Part shown: one piece after another, positions 40,315-54,200 of the stretch
Position numbering within the stretch: the stretch's first letter is position 1
How the letters are laid out: every line of letters starts with the position of its first letter
Assembly: GCA_907165065.1 (NCBI GenBank)
Contig: OU015530.1
Span: forward strand, 53,666,465 to 53,730,464
Reading direction: 5' to 3'
DNA from: Caprimulgus europaeus
Taxonomy: Eukaryota > Chordata > Aves > Caprimulgiformes > Caprimulgidae
DNA: 64,000 nt
Notes under the pieces: generated by a model
Databases searched by the model: none
Told to the model about the DNA's origin: nothing
The model's input: the letters and a program-made list of their open reading frames with translations, nothing else
Translations under genes and position numbers: made by a program

Positions 40315-43300
40315 CAAAATAGTCACAGCAATTTTCTTTTCACAGCATCTTGGGAACACATTGCTTATTTATGACCCAGTTCAAATGTCATATGGTGAAA
40401 CTTCTAATTGGAACATTTTTCTTTAAAACAACATATAAATATTATCTATGAGGCAGAGGCAGAGGGGAAGGGAAGGCTGCTGACAGCAAATTCAGTTTTA
40501 ACACATTCTTGCAAAGTATCTCAGAGAAACAGAACTTGTCCTTTCATACGCCCTCCTTAAGTGCCAGTTTAAATGCACAATGCAAGGCTACAGTCAGCTT
40601 AAAATGACAAAATGTGGACATCAGGTTCTTCATGTACTGTTTTATTTTCATTCCAAGTCCCAGTACCAGGTGCACAGAACTTCATGTTCTGGAAAAAAAA
40701 TCTCTATTGTACTGTAAGCACAGAGTTTTCCACGAAACAACCAACATCAATGCACTGTGTACGTCTGAAAAGAGGGGGGAATCCAGAGCCCACATATCAG
40801 TAACATACAGTTAAGGAGAAATATTTTCCTTCCAATAAGCTGAATATTCATGGTAGTATCCCAGCAAAACTCATCAACTCTGATCAACAAAGATGAGAAA
40901 CCCATTAAGATGTGGAAGGGAAAAGTTAAGATTATATAATTAATATATTAAGGAGTAAAAATAAATTATCATAGCCTGCATTTGAGGAAGGTTTGACTTT
41001 ACTTTGTAATGCTTCAGGAATTAATTCTTTCAAGCAGCCATTTTACACAATTCCTTGTGTAAAATACCTTCTCTTTCTCATCAGGAAAATAATACTTTGG
41101 GCTGCAACAATTTGGACTGTCATCTCATCACCATCTCATACCAACAACCTAACAAAGCAACCTGTCTCATATTTCTAACCAGTCAAAAAATTCTGAGTCA
41201 CGCAGGTCAGAGACACCAAAGATTCTCACCAGAATTCTTCAATTCCCCTTAGGACAGAGAACAAGACAAAACTGGATGTCTGTGAAATTGTATCCAAGGG
41301 ACTGCCTTAAAAACCACGATACCACACTGTGTACATTATGCAACCATCTTGCTGAGAAATGACTCAGGAGGATCACTTTCTTTGCCTGAATCATTTTAAT
41401 CAATAGCCTTCTGAGAAGGAAATGTCACAGCAAGGTAGCAAAATGTCTGAGCCTTCCTAAAGGCATCAGGAATCATGTACATTTACCAGCTACGAATTTC
41501 AAATGGCAGTTGTCAAATCGCTGGCACCTGGTACACAGCAACCGTGTTTGTAGAAGAGGCTGGATACTCAATATGATAAAGGCTGGAAAGAAAACAAGTA
41601 ACTTAACATCCCACTGCTGGTAAATATGACACTGCTGATTTGGAGGGCTTTGTCTTCAAAAAATTATGTTATCTACCATTTCAGCTGTTTAAGCTCTAAT
41701 ATTGCATAATGGTATCTCAGTTTCCAAAGGAAAACAGAAATTGGGAGAAACTTGCTCTGTGTACCTATTTTTTAAGTGGTGGTACTACATAGGCAGTTGA
41801 ACCATGTAAAGATGTATGTACGCTTGGCTAGCCTTCTCAAAACATTTGGAAATGCTAATTCCTGTAAGTGATGAACTAAAGGAGCTTGAAGGTAGCAGGT
41901 GCTGCATGAAGTAGACGGACAATCACAGCGGGAGATCTCCAATCACTGGCAGCAGACGAAGAATCGCTCTCAGAGAAAGTGAATTCATATTCCACTTCCA
42001 TTCTTTCATTTCTCTCAGAAACATTTGTTTTTCACGAAAAAATGCCAAAGATCTGCCCTTTTTAATATTTCCCCCCACTTAATGCTAGTATAATCACTCA
42101 AAGAGGATTAGATGCAATAGGAAGATGATAGCCAGGGCAGAGGAGGGGTCTGGCAGCCTGCGGCTTAGGGGATGCAGTCACCTGGCAGCCTTCCCTGTAG
42201 CTGGGACTCCCTTCCCTTTCACAGGGGTTTGCAAAAAATGTCAATTTTCATTACAAATGACTTTTCAAAATCCTCCACAAAATGGAATTGCCTTCCTTCC
42301 ACCTGCTTTACCCACAATCAATCCAGTTACACCGGGGTTTAGTAAAGCTGGTGAGGGGGACCTGAGATGGTCTGGCCATCCTCTCACCAGCCCATCCTGG
42401 AAACTCAGCAGAAGGGCAGCCCCAAGTCATCAGCTTGCTACAAAAAATATTAGCAGGCTGTTTTGCTTATTTTACACTTTATCACAAAGAGGAGAAATAG
42501 CTTTAGGCAGTGCTGAGAAACTCACAGTGAGAGGGGTTTTTTTTGTTGTTTTTTTTTTTAATTTTACAAAATTTGCTTTTCAATTCCTCCCCCTGCTTGT
42601 TGTCTCTATTTCCTTGTTGGCACCTGGCACAGCCTCGCTCAGCCCAGCAGGTCTGTGGGAGCTGTGTTGGCAGGAGGGATGCCAAGGGCTAAAGTTTCTC
42701 TGCCTGTGGTCTGCAAAGGGAGAAGCTGATCTGCCAAAAGCAGAACAAGGAGCAGATGTATTTATTATCCCAAGTGCCAGAGGGGGAAGCAGCAGCATTG
42801 CCACCTGCTCTAGTGGATACTGGGTCCAAAAGAGGTTTTTTTTATGTCATCTTAGATGGCCACAAATTGTTGAGCTACAAGGAAGGCTGGCTGCAAAGTG
42901 GAGCTGGATGCAGTCCTGTGAGATGACTATCTGATCTACCCCTATCTACTGCTTTCCTCAGGGTAAGAGTGTGAGTTTGTAGCAAGAGAGACCCAAACAA
43001 GTTTTTACTTAGCACTACAGAGGGAGATTTGCCAAGACATAACAGCTTAAAAACTGGAGACTAGTCCTACAGCCGAGGACAAGAATATCAACCTGCCCCA
43101 AAAGGTACCAGAGTAAAGAAAAAAATCCATACATGATGTACCACATACTCTGGGACTGATACAGAAAGCCTGATTGCTGCTACTACACACCTAAACCTGC
43201 CAGTGTAAGATGCTTCTCACTAACGGCAGATATCACATCTGTAGTGTCTCTGCATGCTCCCACTACATTCCATGGTTACTACAGTCACTGGCCTCCAGGA

Positions 43301-44140
43301 CATAATTCACCTTATCCAAAAGTAAATGTCTTTAAAACATCACATTAATTGTGCCTTAAAATTGTCCATTACTCTTCATTGACTTTAAAGGGAGACAAAG
43401 GCAATCAGCTCTGACAGACTCCCACGCTGTAAATATCTAAAGTTAGGCAAAGTGAAGCCCACTTGGAGATACTGCAGCCCTTGTTTTTATAGAAATAAAG
43501 GGCTTTTTTCATCTCTGCTGTGAGCTTCTAAAATGCAAATTTAGCAGCATCCACGTTCCAGGGTACTCCAGACTCACTTATGGTCCTATAGTACATCTCT
43601 GCTTCTGCCACTAGATTTTAGGGGCAATTCCACCACATCACAGTTAGATGGCCTGTGCCTTTTCCATTACAGACTTTTCTAGAATTAAAAGGATTTTAAA
43701 CATTAAATTTTAAAGCAGTAAAACATGGTGACTTTTAAACTCAGAGAAAGACGATTAAAGAAAAAGCTTCCGTTTTGTAGTAACTGCAGAATTTGAGTGG
43801 CCCCCTGGGTTAAGAAATTGTACTGCATCACCGCTGGAAAGGCTTTTCTGCTGTCCCTGCAGCTTGGCTGTAGATCTGCCACCCTGCTTTTCCTTGGAGA
43901 AGTGTGGTCTCTGCTTACTTTGCAGCTCTCTTACCAGCTGCTCCAGCTTGCATGTTAAGTTTGCCTCTGAAGCATCAGCCGTGCTTTGCTCCATGTCCCC
44001 TCTGCCCCATGGTTTGCATGGGACCCAGTACACACAGCTGGACAAAGCAGTGAGGGACATACAGCAAGTGTACCACAGGCAGCTTCCTGCATACATACTA
44101 GATATGCTCAAACACAATTTCCCTCCAAGATCTTGCCTTG

Positions 44141-44157
44141 TTTTTTTTTTTTTTTTT
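44141..44157 (+). repeat. 17-base poly-T tract
   Basis: A pure T run in intron 14, about 390 bases downstream (transcript sense) of exon 14. Confidence 0.93.
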
Positions 44158-44545
44158 CTGTAGGTTTTTTTAACTTAAAAGTCACTATTAGTCACCAAGA
44201 ATGGCTGCCTCATCATTGCTTTACCAGAAATCCCAAATAAACCTTACTAACCTTTCTCTTATCTCATTTCCTAAAACAGATGCAAACTAGAAACCCCACC
44301 AGGAATGTCCAAGAAGCATGGCTTTAATGGTTACTAGTAACATTAGAACATGTTAGCTTCATAAAAAATAGATCCTTCATTCATTTCACTCCCCAAAAAA
44401 GGTGACTGTGTGGACTCTCTTGATGTGTCATAGGCAAAGCAATGTTGACAGCATATCAAAATGGGGTCTTCTCAAGCCTCAGCCAAAACTATAAAAAACA
44501 GGAAATACACTCCTTGGGTAGCACTTCAAGTTCACCTTCACTTAC

Positions 44546-44784
44546 CAAATTGCCTATGTAAAGCATGTGGTCAAACTCCTTCGTCATCTTGTAATGCTCC
44601 AAGGCCATGAAGAGCGTGTTCAGCACAATGCAAAGGGTGATGGTGAGGTCAGTAAATGGGTCCATTACCACGAACTTGACAAATTTCTTGATTAAAAGCC
44701 AAAGTGGGCAGCAATCCCAAATGAGAAATTTAACAGCAAAGTGGTTCCAGCAGGGAGGACATTTCTGGTGTGATTCCTCAAGCT
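44546..44784 (-). CDS. SCN5A: SCN5A exon 14 (internal), start of domain II (S1 and part of S2)
   Basis: This exon is 239 nt, equal to my recollection of the human exon. It enters with AG, completing the split Glu codon, and ends in phase 0. The acceptor is TGTGACTTAG|AGC and the donor TTG|GTAAGT. It encodes the invariant pre-S1 motif KCPPCWN, then [19 protein letters not shown] and [18 protein letters not shown], which is the S1 helix of domain [15 protein letters not shown] follows as the S1-S2 loop, and the exon closes with LYIGNL entering S2. DPFTDLTIT and FMALEHY separate SCN5A/SCN10A from SCN1A-4A, which carry DPFVDL and FMAMEHY. The rest of domain II favours SCN5A. Confidence 0.97.
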
Positions 44785-47700
44785 CTAAGTCACAAGCAGT
44801 AAAGTAACAGTCAATTCACACTGAGTTATATGACAAGAAAACACTTAAAATGACTCATAGAGGAAGGCCCCTGAATTACCCCAAACTTTTTTTTAGGGTA
44901 AAAATATTTCTATCCTAACAGGCTGGCAAATTACATACTTTGGGGTTTTTGCCAGTTGACCTGCACTTAGCAGATACTGACCTTTTCTGAAAGTAATAAC
45001 CTTTTAGAAGTGTCACAGGCAAAAAAGGGAGAATCACACTAAATACATAAAGTCCAGTATTGTATATAGGCTCAGATTTTTACTCTGTTTTCCATTTTGG
45101 CAAGTTCAAGTGGTTAAGATGCACTATCATCATTTAACTTAGATCAGAATATATTTTTCATTCCCAGGTCCCATTTTAGAAGTATCTTAAGTAACACCTT
45201 TTAAAGCAGTTAAAAGATGAAAGAGCTTAAATCCAATATTTAGAGATTATTTAAGCACTTGAGATCCAGAGTATCACTGGTTATTGATAGGGTTTCTGTT
45301 CTTGATGTGCAATCCAAAAAGTCATTAAGCATCTGATTTCTTCTGAAAGGTCCACTATACAAAATCAGGGGACTGCATAAATCAGTTTGAAAATGCTACT
45401 AAAGCTCCAGTGTGCTTTTTAAAGATGCTTTTAAAATATTACTGAAAATACAACTTTTAAATGTTCATTTTATTTGAGCACAAAAGAATTGAAATAGCTT
45501 CATAAGTATAATTTGCGTTAAATGGTGAAAAAGAAAAGCCTAAAAAGACAGGTAATGGCTGGATGATAATGATTAGTGGAATTGCTTAATGCTTTCCTTT
45601 TCTGACTCCTTTGTGGGCATGGAAAGCTGTGTAATGGTTTTGGTCTATATAATTAGAACCTGCACTGATAACAGGAAAACTTCAGCCAAGGCTGTTATTT
45701 CAATCAGTTTATAAACAGCCTCCTCTCTCAAGCCCTGATGCATTCTCAGTGCATTTTCCTTCAGTGGACACAGAGCTGCAGTATTATGTGTCTTCTAGCA
45801 AGCTTTCAAAATATCAGATGATGTCCTCCATGTACAGGCCTTGCACAAACATCTACACTGTTCTGAGATCTCTGGGAAACCAAAGTACTCACAAGGAATA
45901 ACTCTATCTTTCCAGTCTCCAAACAGAGGGTTTACAGGTGCCTAAAATGATGTGAGAATCATCCACGCCCCAAACAATTTCAGTGCAAAATCTTAATTTT
46001 GCTTTTTTACCTACCTCAATGTAATAGTTTGGGGCAGTTACTTCCTAAAGGACCTACTTTTCTAGATAAATCCAGAAGAACATACCTGTCTATATCCATA
46101 CTCATCACAGTCACTTCTAACCAGCCCAGTTATTAATTTGGGGACCTTCATGGTGGACACACACCAGATGTGTAACTCTCTTCTCTGGGGCTCCACACTC
46201 AACACAAGCCCCTTTAAGTCCAGGTTTCTGCTGAAAGGGGTAATTTTATCCCTTTCATCCTCAGCCACATGTTATTCCTCTGCCCTTTGGACAGCTTTTG
46301 TGATCCTTGGACCTTCTGGGTGAGCTGGTTCTGCTTGCTGACCCAGCTGAAAACCAGTTCTTCATAAAGTCTAATCAAACTGCAGGAACACAGCAAAGGA
46401 AGGAGGAAGGTGTGACTGTCCTCTTTTGGCAGTAATGTGGCATTAACATGGTTTAAATAAATCAAAAACCCCACATCCTTTCCCACCATAGGTTACCTTT
46501 GGGAATTATAACATTTAAGAATTTTTGAAAGATATCTGCAGAAGAAAAAGTAAAATTAGACTCAGCTGCTTTTTTTCTGTTACTTTATATTGTTGGGGTT
46601 TTTTTTAAATAAAGGTCAAAAAAACCCAGTCAAAATTTGTGCTGGAGATATCTTTCCTCTTATTTTTAAAGGAAAAAAAAAACCCTGGGTCCTTCCTTGA
46701 CTGTGAGGCTTTGTGATGTCTGAGGAAAACAGGGATGTGATGACTACCCAAGAGTTAAGAGCAGAAACCAGGTAACTAAAGGGGAAGAGATTTCTGGTCT
46801 GGCTGTTTCACAGAGTTTGGCACAAATCACACAGCTGTTATTATAGTTAAAGCCTGTGGTACATTTTATTCTGATTTGATATTCCTCTTGTTATTAACAA
46901 GTCTTCAATTTCAATGACTAATCAAAGTTTGAGTTAGAAAATCCTTTATAAGGATTGAAACAACTTCCTTCTATATGAGGCTAAAAATGTACATCCTCTG
47001 AGTTATCATAGACTTAATAATCTCTATTTCAGTGGTAAATGTTAACAGACTCTACCATTAAATAAATAAGAAGGAGATGGTAAAAAGCTGAGGAAGAAGC
47101 AGGGCTTCGTGGTTACAAGCTGCACTAAAGGGGTAGGTGCCCCTTTTTGTGAGGCATCTCCCAGACAAGTCCCTCCACCTTGCCTTGTCTTCCTACTCAT
47201 CAGCAACACAGAGAATAAGGCTGTGGGAGAATCCAAAATTTCCCTTGCTCCACACTGCCTTCTTGACAGATATTTTTCTTTTGCTCTTAGTTGCTGCCTC
47301 CTATCTTGTCTCAACTTACAATGTAGGAGACATCAGAAACTGTAGGAAGCCTTTTCATGCTGCATGCAAAGAGCCTAGAAATGTGATGTCTTGCTATGAG
47401 TTGTTGTCTTGCTATTAATAAATTTGTGAAAGGGAAATACCAAGTTCTTGTGTATGGAAAGACAGGGAAAGGAAATCCTCCCGTACCTAATGAGAAGCTT
47501 AATGAGCAATGGAAAAATTTGCTAAGAAATATTGGCAAATGAGTCCTTTGAGCATCCTTAAATTTCATGGTGGGATTCAAACACCCACAGATTGTTGTGT
47601 CCCACTAGCTGCTTTGCAAGGAGGAGACTTTCCTCCACTATTTCAAAGCACTGCATGTAGCTGGTGACTGCACACACCATGCTTCACATCAGCTCCAGAG

Positions 47701-48109
47701 AGATGAGATACAAATGTATGTGCAGTCGTCTAGTCTGGTGCTCCACCACCCTGTGTCTTGGTTAGTCCTCTGTATATCAAATGACAGGGGGGCCCAAAAT
47801 GTTATCAGATCTGAATCTGATGGCTAGCATTTTATCAGGACTTTTACAAGTCCATGGGTAAGACAGTGATTAGATTGTTTTATATATATCTATATTATAG
47901 ATATATATAAAAACAAAGATGGTTTGTATATATATATCTATATGTTACACACTGTTACAGCTTCAACTATATTGTAGGGTGGCAATAACTGTCTATAATG
48001 CCTTCTTGCAAAATAACAAGAGTGCAATATTAGGGAATTTTGTGCCACTTTGTTCCTGCTGAGCAACATGCACGTGGCTTTGAGTTCATGAACTAAAGGC
48101 ATGTCTTAC
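44785..48109 (-). other. SCN5A intron 13
   Basis: This 3325-nt intron contains the AT-rich palindrome near 47878-47912. I see no CR1, RNA gene or coding segment in it. Confidence 0.9.
47878..47943 (+). repeat. AT-rich palindrome plus extra half-copy
   Basis: Arms 47878-47894 (TTTTATATATATCTATA) and 47896-47912 are perfect reverse complements of 17 bases with a single T between them. A further TATATATATCTATATG copy follows at 47928-47943. It could form a cruciform in DNA or a hairpin in the SCN5A pre-mRNA (intron 13). Confidence 0.92.
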
Positions 48110-48242
48110 CTTCCAGGGCACTGGTGATGATGCTGACAGCACTCACTGCTCTCTGCCTCTGAAAGGGTTCGTCTGCGTGGTCCACTGATGGGCGGTGGGG
48201 CATTAAAAGCTGCTTCTTGCTTGTCTCATCCGAAGGAGAGGT
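48110..48242 (-). CDS. SCN5A: SCN5A exon 13 (internal), domain I-II linker, last part
   Basis: This exon is 133 nt, the length I recall for human SCN5A exon 13. It enters in phase 0 and leaves with one base (G) of a split Glu codon. The acceptor is TTTAAACAG|ACC, with an unusually poor pyrimidine tract, and the donor GAAG|GTAAGA is strong. The peptide opens TSPSDETSKKQLLMPHR and ends FQRQRAVSAVSIITSALE. The last part aligns with human ARQRALSAVSVLTSALE. Skipping the exon would shift the frame, so it is expected to be constitutive. The N-terminal half is poorly conserved, as in other SCN linkers. Confidence 0.94.
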
Positions 48243-51200
48243 CTGTTTAAATGAACATATTGGATCAGGAGAATAAAATAAGGCAGACATGGGGTAGCAT
48301 TTTCAAAATTGCCTAAGCACGGGTTTTTCCATCTGAAAAGTCCAAAGCTCACTGATTTCCTAATTAGAGACATACTGATGGAGTACTGCTTTTGAAAATG
48401 TCACTTTGAGCAATTTTGGAAACTTTGTTCTGCCCTTTACCTTCATGTAAACAGGTGAAAGATTCAGGTGGAAATAGACATTTCTGATGCCGAAGGAACA
48501 GCAGTGCTGCTTTACCATGCTCTTTGCTTGTGAAAGAAGCTCTGCTTAATTACATTAATTATTCCATTATTTCTCAAATGTGTTAACTGTTTAATTATAC
48601 TGCTAGAAGAGGAAAAAGGGGCGTGGGTAACAGCTCCATTACAGGCCTCTGATATCATACCAAGCAAACTGACTCTTCAACACATGTTTTTTCTTGTTCT
48701 GAAACACTGCCAAATCTCAGGAACACACTGTCATTCTGGTGATCTTTGGTGTCACGGATTCCGAAGCTCCATAATTAGGGGAGAATCTCAGCATCTTTTT
48801 TCTCAGGAAAAATAAAAAATAACCCAAACTATCTAGTTCTCATGTTACTCAAGCAAATGCTTAAAAAACCCCCAAAGAAATAAAATACTAAAAAAAAAAA
48901 AGAAAAGACAACTCCCAAACTGCCTTTCATTTTAAATTAGCTTTATGTTGTTTGAAGGCTTGGGTTTCTGAAGTCAGCCAGAAACACAGTATAGCTCCAG
49001 ACACACATTGTATTAAATACTTTATATTGCCAGCTCTCAGGAGCAAGATGTTAAGACTTTTATTATTACAAGCTCCCATTTCATACAAAGACAAATCCTG
49101 TTTGCTTTACTCCTCCAGCTCTCCCACAGGTAGAAGGAAAGGTGATGGTTGAGGTGTAAGGATCTGGGAAAGCCAGGTTCAACACCATTCTTTGTCACAG
49201 ACAGAGGCTAAGACACTCAGTCTCCCACAATAAATGTTTTAACATCTCCTGTCCTGCTCCTCCAAGGATACATGCTGCAAGGTCTGAGACACTGTAAGCA
49301 AGAGAGATGCACTGTAGATAGATGGGTCCTGATATCTCTTGGAATACAGCTCAAGGAAATGTGAAAGGAGAAAAGATTCCTATGAAGATGGAAACCTCTG
49401 GTTTATATAGATGTCAGAGTAGCTACTTTTGCTTCTCCACAGTCAAACGAGCTACAGGAATCGGAATCAGTTTTCTGGATCTTCTCACATCACTTGGATC
49501 TGAAATGGCCCTAACCACCCCAGCAGTGCCCAGGATGCCAACTGAGATGAGCCATGGGCAGCAGCTTCACAGCTCTGCTGCCTGTGCCTGGGACATGTAC
49601 ACAGAGGGACTCAGGACCCCTCCTCTTTGTCATTTCTCTATCAAAACTGCTCTTCAAGAAAGACAATTCCATGAGAACAGAGGGAGAAAAGCACTGAAGC
49701 TCTACAAGCTATCTTTCTAAAGTGTGACATCTTCAGAGCAAAGGACATCCCTTATCAGTTTGCAAAGGACAAAGCCACTTGACCACTGGTTAACAATGAA
49801 AATAATAGTCACTTCAAATTACTGCAGTTAAAAATACCAATCACTGCAAGACCAAAGAAGACTAAAGACCTTTAAAGCAAGCACTTAAAACAGTAGCTAA
49901 ACCAGGAAAGCAGTAATGCTTTAATTTTTTAAATTTTTTTTTAATAAAATGTTCTTTTTTGTTAAAACAATTGTCTCATTGTCCATTGAGTTACTGACGC
50001 AGTCCTCTCAAAAGGAGAGGTGTAATCAGAACCTATTCAAAGAGACTCCTACTTGTGCACAGCATAACAAGAAAACACTCTATCCTTGGCTTAGGAGCTG
50101 GGGAAACCAAACCAGGCGTGGTATTTCAGATGCATTAGTTCATTTGATTCCCTTCACCTCAAAAACATCCAATAAAACCCAAAGAAACAACAAATGTTTT
50201 ATTAATGAAGAAAGCATCTATAAAATTCCATAATCATTTGCATCAGTTTGGAGTACATAACAAATACATGGGACTGAAAAGAAATAACTAGACAAGAAGA
50301 TAAAAAACATGAAGGAGACAAACCTCTACGTAGGAAAAACTAAAAAAGTAAAAGCAAATAAAAAAGAAAAAAAAAGCCAAATAAAGCCAAATCTCAAATT
50401 TCAAATTTCTCTGGATCATCTGACTCTTTTTAAAGTGTTCCATCTTCTGATCCCATCTGACCCAAAGCTTAGAATATAACAGTAGCATCTTTAGACAAGC
50501 TCATCCCCAGAAGTACCAGTTTTGTGACTGTAAAGGAAGATACTATTCCTATTTGTGCTTGCAGAAGCTATGGGTTGGGGGACTCTTTGTCTGAAAGCAG
50601 TCTTTTACTCACAGGTGAAAAGACAATTCAAGGCAGATATAAAAAGTTAAAGGAAAAACCTTCAGAGATTCATTCTTTCTATTTTTTGATTCAGCTAAAC
50701 CAGGGTAAATGAAAAGTCCAAGTTAAAGAGGTTTAGAATATTCTTCATAAAAAATAGCAAGGAACTGACTTTTTCCCCAGGTTTGATGTGATATTCCCAA
50801 CTCAACAAGTGTTTTAAGTCACTCTATTTTTCTTTCCAGCCCAGCATCCTCAATCCTGCCACCTGTGTCATGAGAGGTGGTCCCTAAGACTTCAGGAGTC
50901 CTGCTGGAGTCAAGGGGACTGTTTGCAGCATGCCAACCTTTGTGTGCAAAGGGCACGTGAAAGAGACACGTGCATGGCTCCTTCCTTCCTTCATCTCTGG
51001 AGGGTTGAGCTGGTGCAATTTGCTGCTGGAGCATGTTCAGAGGAAATGTTACCTTGCATGACAGCCACTCACACAGCCAGCTGTATGTGCCCCTGCTGAA
51101 GAGCAGAGCCCAAAGTCCACCGCTTTGCACAGCAGAGGTTCATCCCCAGAGCCAGGACACGGTGTCTGGCAGGCAATGTCGGGGTGTAAGGAATGTCCCC

Positions 51201-54200
51201 GTGCTCTTGCAGGAAGACAGGGTCTCTTTACCAATAGAGCAGCGAATCCATCACATAGTCAGCTTGTAATTTACTATAAAGCATTTTTCCAGGAAAGAAA
51301 GTTTCCATCCAAGTAAATTGCTTACAATTATTTAGTTACTTAGGAAAGTTTTTGTTGTTTGTAAAGAATAGATATGAGGGGGGCAGTTTTATTATTTATT
51401 TTAGAACAGAGTTAGCTAATAGTCACGCAAGGAACTGGCAGGCTTTGCACTCTGAGATAGAGAGTAGTTCCAGGAACTGGGCAAACAAGGCAGCATAAAG
51501 GCTATTATTACAGAGAGAATATACACAGGTACAGTTGTTCATCATATTCATATTTCTATAGAAATTAAGTAGAAATAACAATCCCTGCAGTTATGGAAGG
51601 TGTTTCCTTAGGATCCAGATGAGAAATCCCAATGGAGTTAAACACAGGCACCTCCAGCAGGACAAGATTATTTGTGTTGCTCCTTGATTGCCTAGAAATG
51701 TTTCTCCTTTGGATTAGCTAAATTCTATAGGGATAAATATATTCTTCAGTAATTTACATGTAAATGAAGATGCATAACATCGCAGAATTATTTTCTTCTG
51801 AGTGCCCACAGTTCTGAGTTATGTCAAAACTGTTATGTGAAGATGGGCTTATACATGGAAGCATTTTAAAGACCACATTTGGGAACTAGGACAGGTTTAA
51901 TTTTCCTTGTACAGTAAAAATCTTTTCAAGCATAAAAAGAGGTGGACAGGCCACACCATGAACAATGGACCCAGTAAAGCACTAGAACAAATATTTAATG
52001 AGATTGAAGGTGATCATAATAGCATGCAGCATTAAAAAGAAGGCATTTAATTTTGTGGATACTTGATTATTTAAAGAGCTGTATTGCAAACTGAAAAAGC
52101 TTACAATATTTGTGTCAAATCTGAATGATTTGTGCTTAGGATGTGCTAAAGCAAAGTTTGAAATGAGCAGAAACTAGAGCTGCAGTTACAACTCTGTGCA
52201 ACTGCAGCAGAGGGCTAGCAAGTCTTCATTCAAATGATTTATTGGTGACAATTTTTTGATAACTTATTTTCTTGACCTTTTACTGAACATGGAAATTGCT
52301 AACACTTTGCCTTTTCACCAGTCCCATGGCAAAACAAGAAGGGGAAAAGAAATTTTGCCTCGAGGCAGTTTTAGGGTCAACAAGAAAACCTCAAACCAAT
52401 GTGGTCAGCAACACAGTTTATGCTTAGCAAGAACAAAAGCCAGGGTCTTTTTTTTTTAGTAAAGAAGGCAAAAAGAGTTTATCTAAAGATAAGCTTCTAA
52501 ATCCTTAGTTTGGCACCTCAGTAAGCAGCCCAGCCCTTCTTAAGGGCTCATTCCCCAGTAGTTTTCACTCCTGTCAAGCTAGCAACACTTGGCATTTCTA
52601 GTTTCCTAAAAGAAAAAAAATATGTGCAACCAAGAGGAAATTCAGGAAAGGTTGTATGTGCAAGAGGGAGAGCACAGGTAGGTCCAATCTCCACCTCGCT
52701 GCTCATCCTAAAGCCATGCCATGGCCCTGCTCTGCTGCTGGACTGATGGGAAGCTCTGGTGAGCAAGTGAGAACAAAGCAATGGAGACCAGTAGCTAACA
52801 GCCAGCTGCCTGCTTGCAAACAATTAACACCTTAGTCCATGTCCATTTCTCTGCCACTTCTAATCTCCAAAATAACTGGAATATCAGCCTAAACCAAAAA
52901 AACCCATGGGATATGCCTGCAGAGTTACAGAAAAAGCTCCAGTTGGCTTTAGGGGGCAAGAGGCAATGATGCCATGTGTATTTTTTAACCTCCAAGAAAT
53001 TATTGAAAAACACAGGTGATATCTTACTCATCCACATCAGATCCTATGGATAAATTGAGCTCCAGATAACAGCTCATTAACTTAATCCAGTTCTGTTCAA
53101 ACAGATCAATACCTTGTTGAAGCATGATGTTATTTTACCCTCTTAAATAACTATGAAACACCATGATACAACAGAGCAATACATAGCTCCAAATAGTCAC
53201 TACAAGAATGGACAGTTTAGTTTAGTTTGCAGTGTTCCCTGAAGTTACTTACATGATGCATAGACTTTCTCTAAAAAAGGCAAAAGCCCAAACTCCCAGT
53301 CAGCAGGAGCATAAAAACATCGTTTTTCATATCTCAGTCTCAAAACAAGAAAAAAAAAAAAGAAAAAGAAAAAAGAAAAAGGACTTTAAGCATAGTCACC
53401 AGGTCCTGCTTGTGTCTTATATTACACTGAGTTAAGTTTGATGAAATTAACAGCTGCATCACTTGAAGAAAGCTGGTAGGAGAACGGGACCAGCCCTGAT
53501 TCAGTCCTCTGCAGGATACACCAGAGATTTCAAGGAGTCTGATAGGATTTACCATGGGTTTCTTAGGACAAGGTCCCTGGAACCCTCAGACTTGAACGCC
53601 CATTGCTCTTCACATCCAGGTGAAGACTGTCTGACCCCGAAACACCTTTGTGGAGGGTGTTTGCATATCATACTTGCATGTTCTTCATACGACCTCAGTG
53701 GGCTTCCTAGCTTGAACATCACAGTGTAGCCCTTGGCCAAAAGGCAGCTCCCCAATACCGATACAACCACTCTTTGCAGGTGCTCTTATCGGGTGTGGAA
53801 ACATCAGCTGGTGTAGTAAAGTGTGCAGAGACACATGGGATTCCTGCAGAGAGGACATCCCTCCTCTTGCTCAGGCTGAAGGCCCTGGTGACTAAATGGA
53901 CAGATGCCATTCTGCATGGACTGCCCCAGCTGACAAGACTGATGGGCCTAAGCACCACCCATTGAGATTATTTGAAATCTCTTCTGTTTCACTAGCTGTA
54001 TTTAAACATTAGGGGGATGGGACAGAAAGTGGAAGCACAACTGGTTTCTCACAGAAGCACACTCACAAACTGTCCATGGCAAGCAGGCAGGGTCATCTGA
54101 AGAGCACTTGAAACTGGCTTTTTCAGCTCACATGCTTTTTTTCAGCTCAGTGTCAGGAGACCACTCTTCTGAGTCACCAGCCTGAATAATGGGATAATCT

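Noticed and set aside
42125-42934. Longest open frame (269 codons) as a gene.
   Set aside because: No recognised domain, a poly-T derived Phe run, antisense within an intron, and no splice or promoter signal. It is kept only as a low-priority check.
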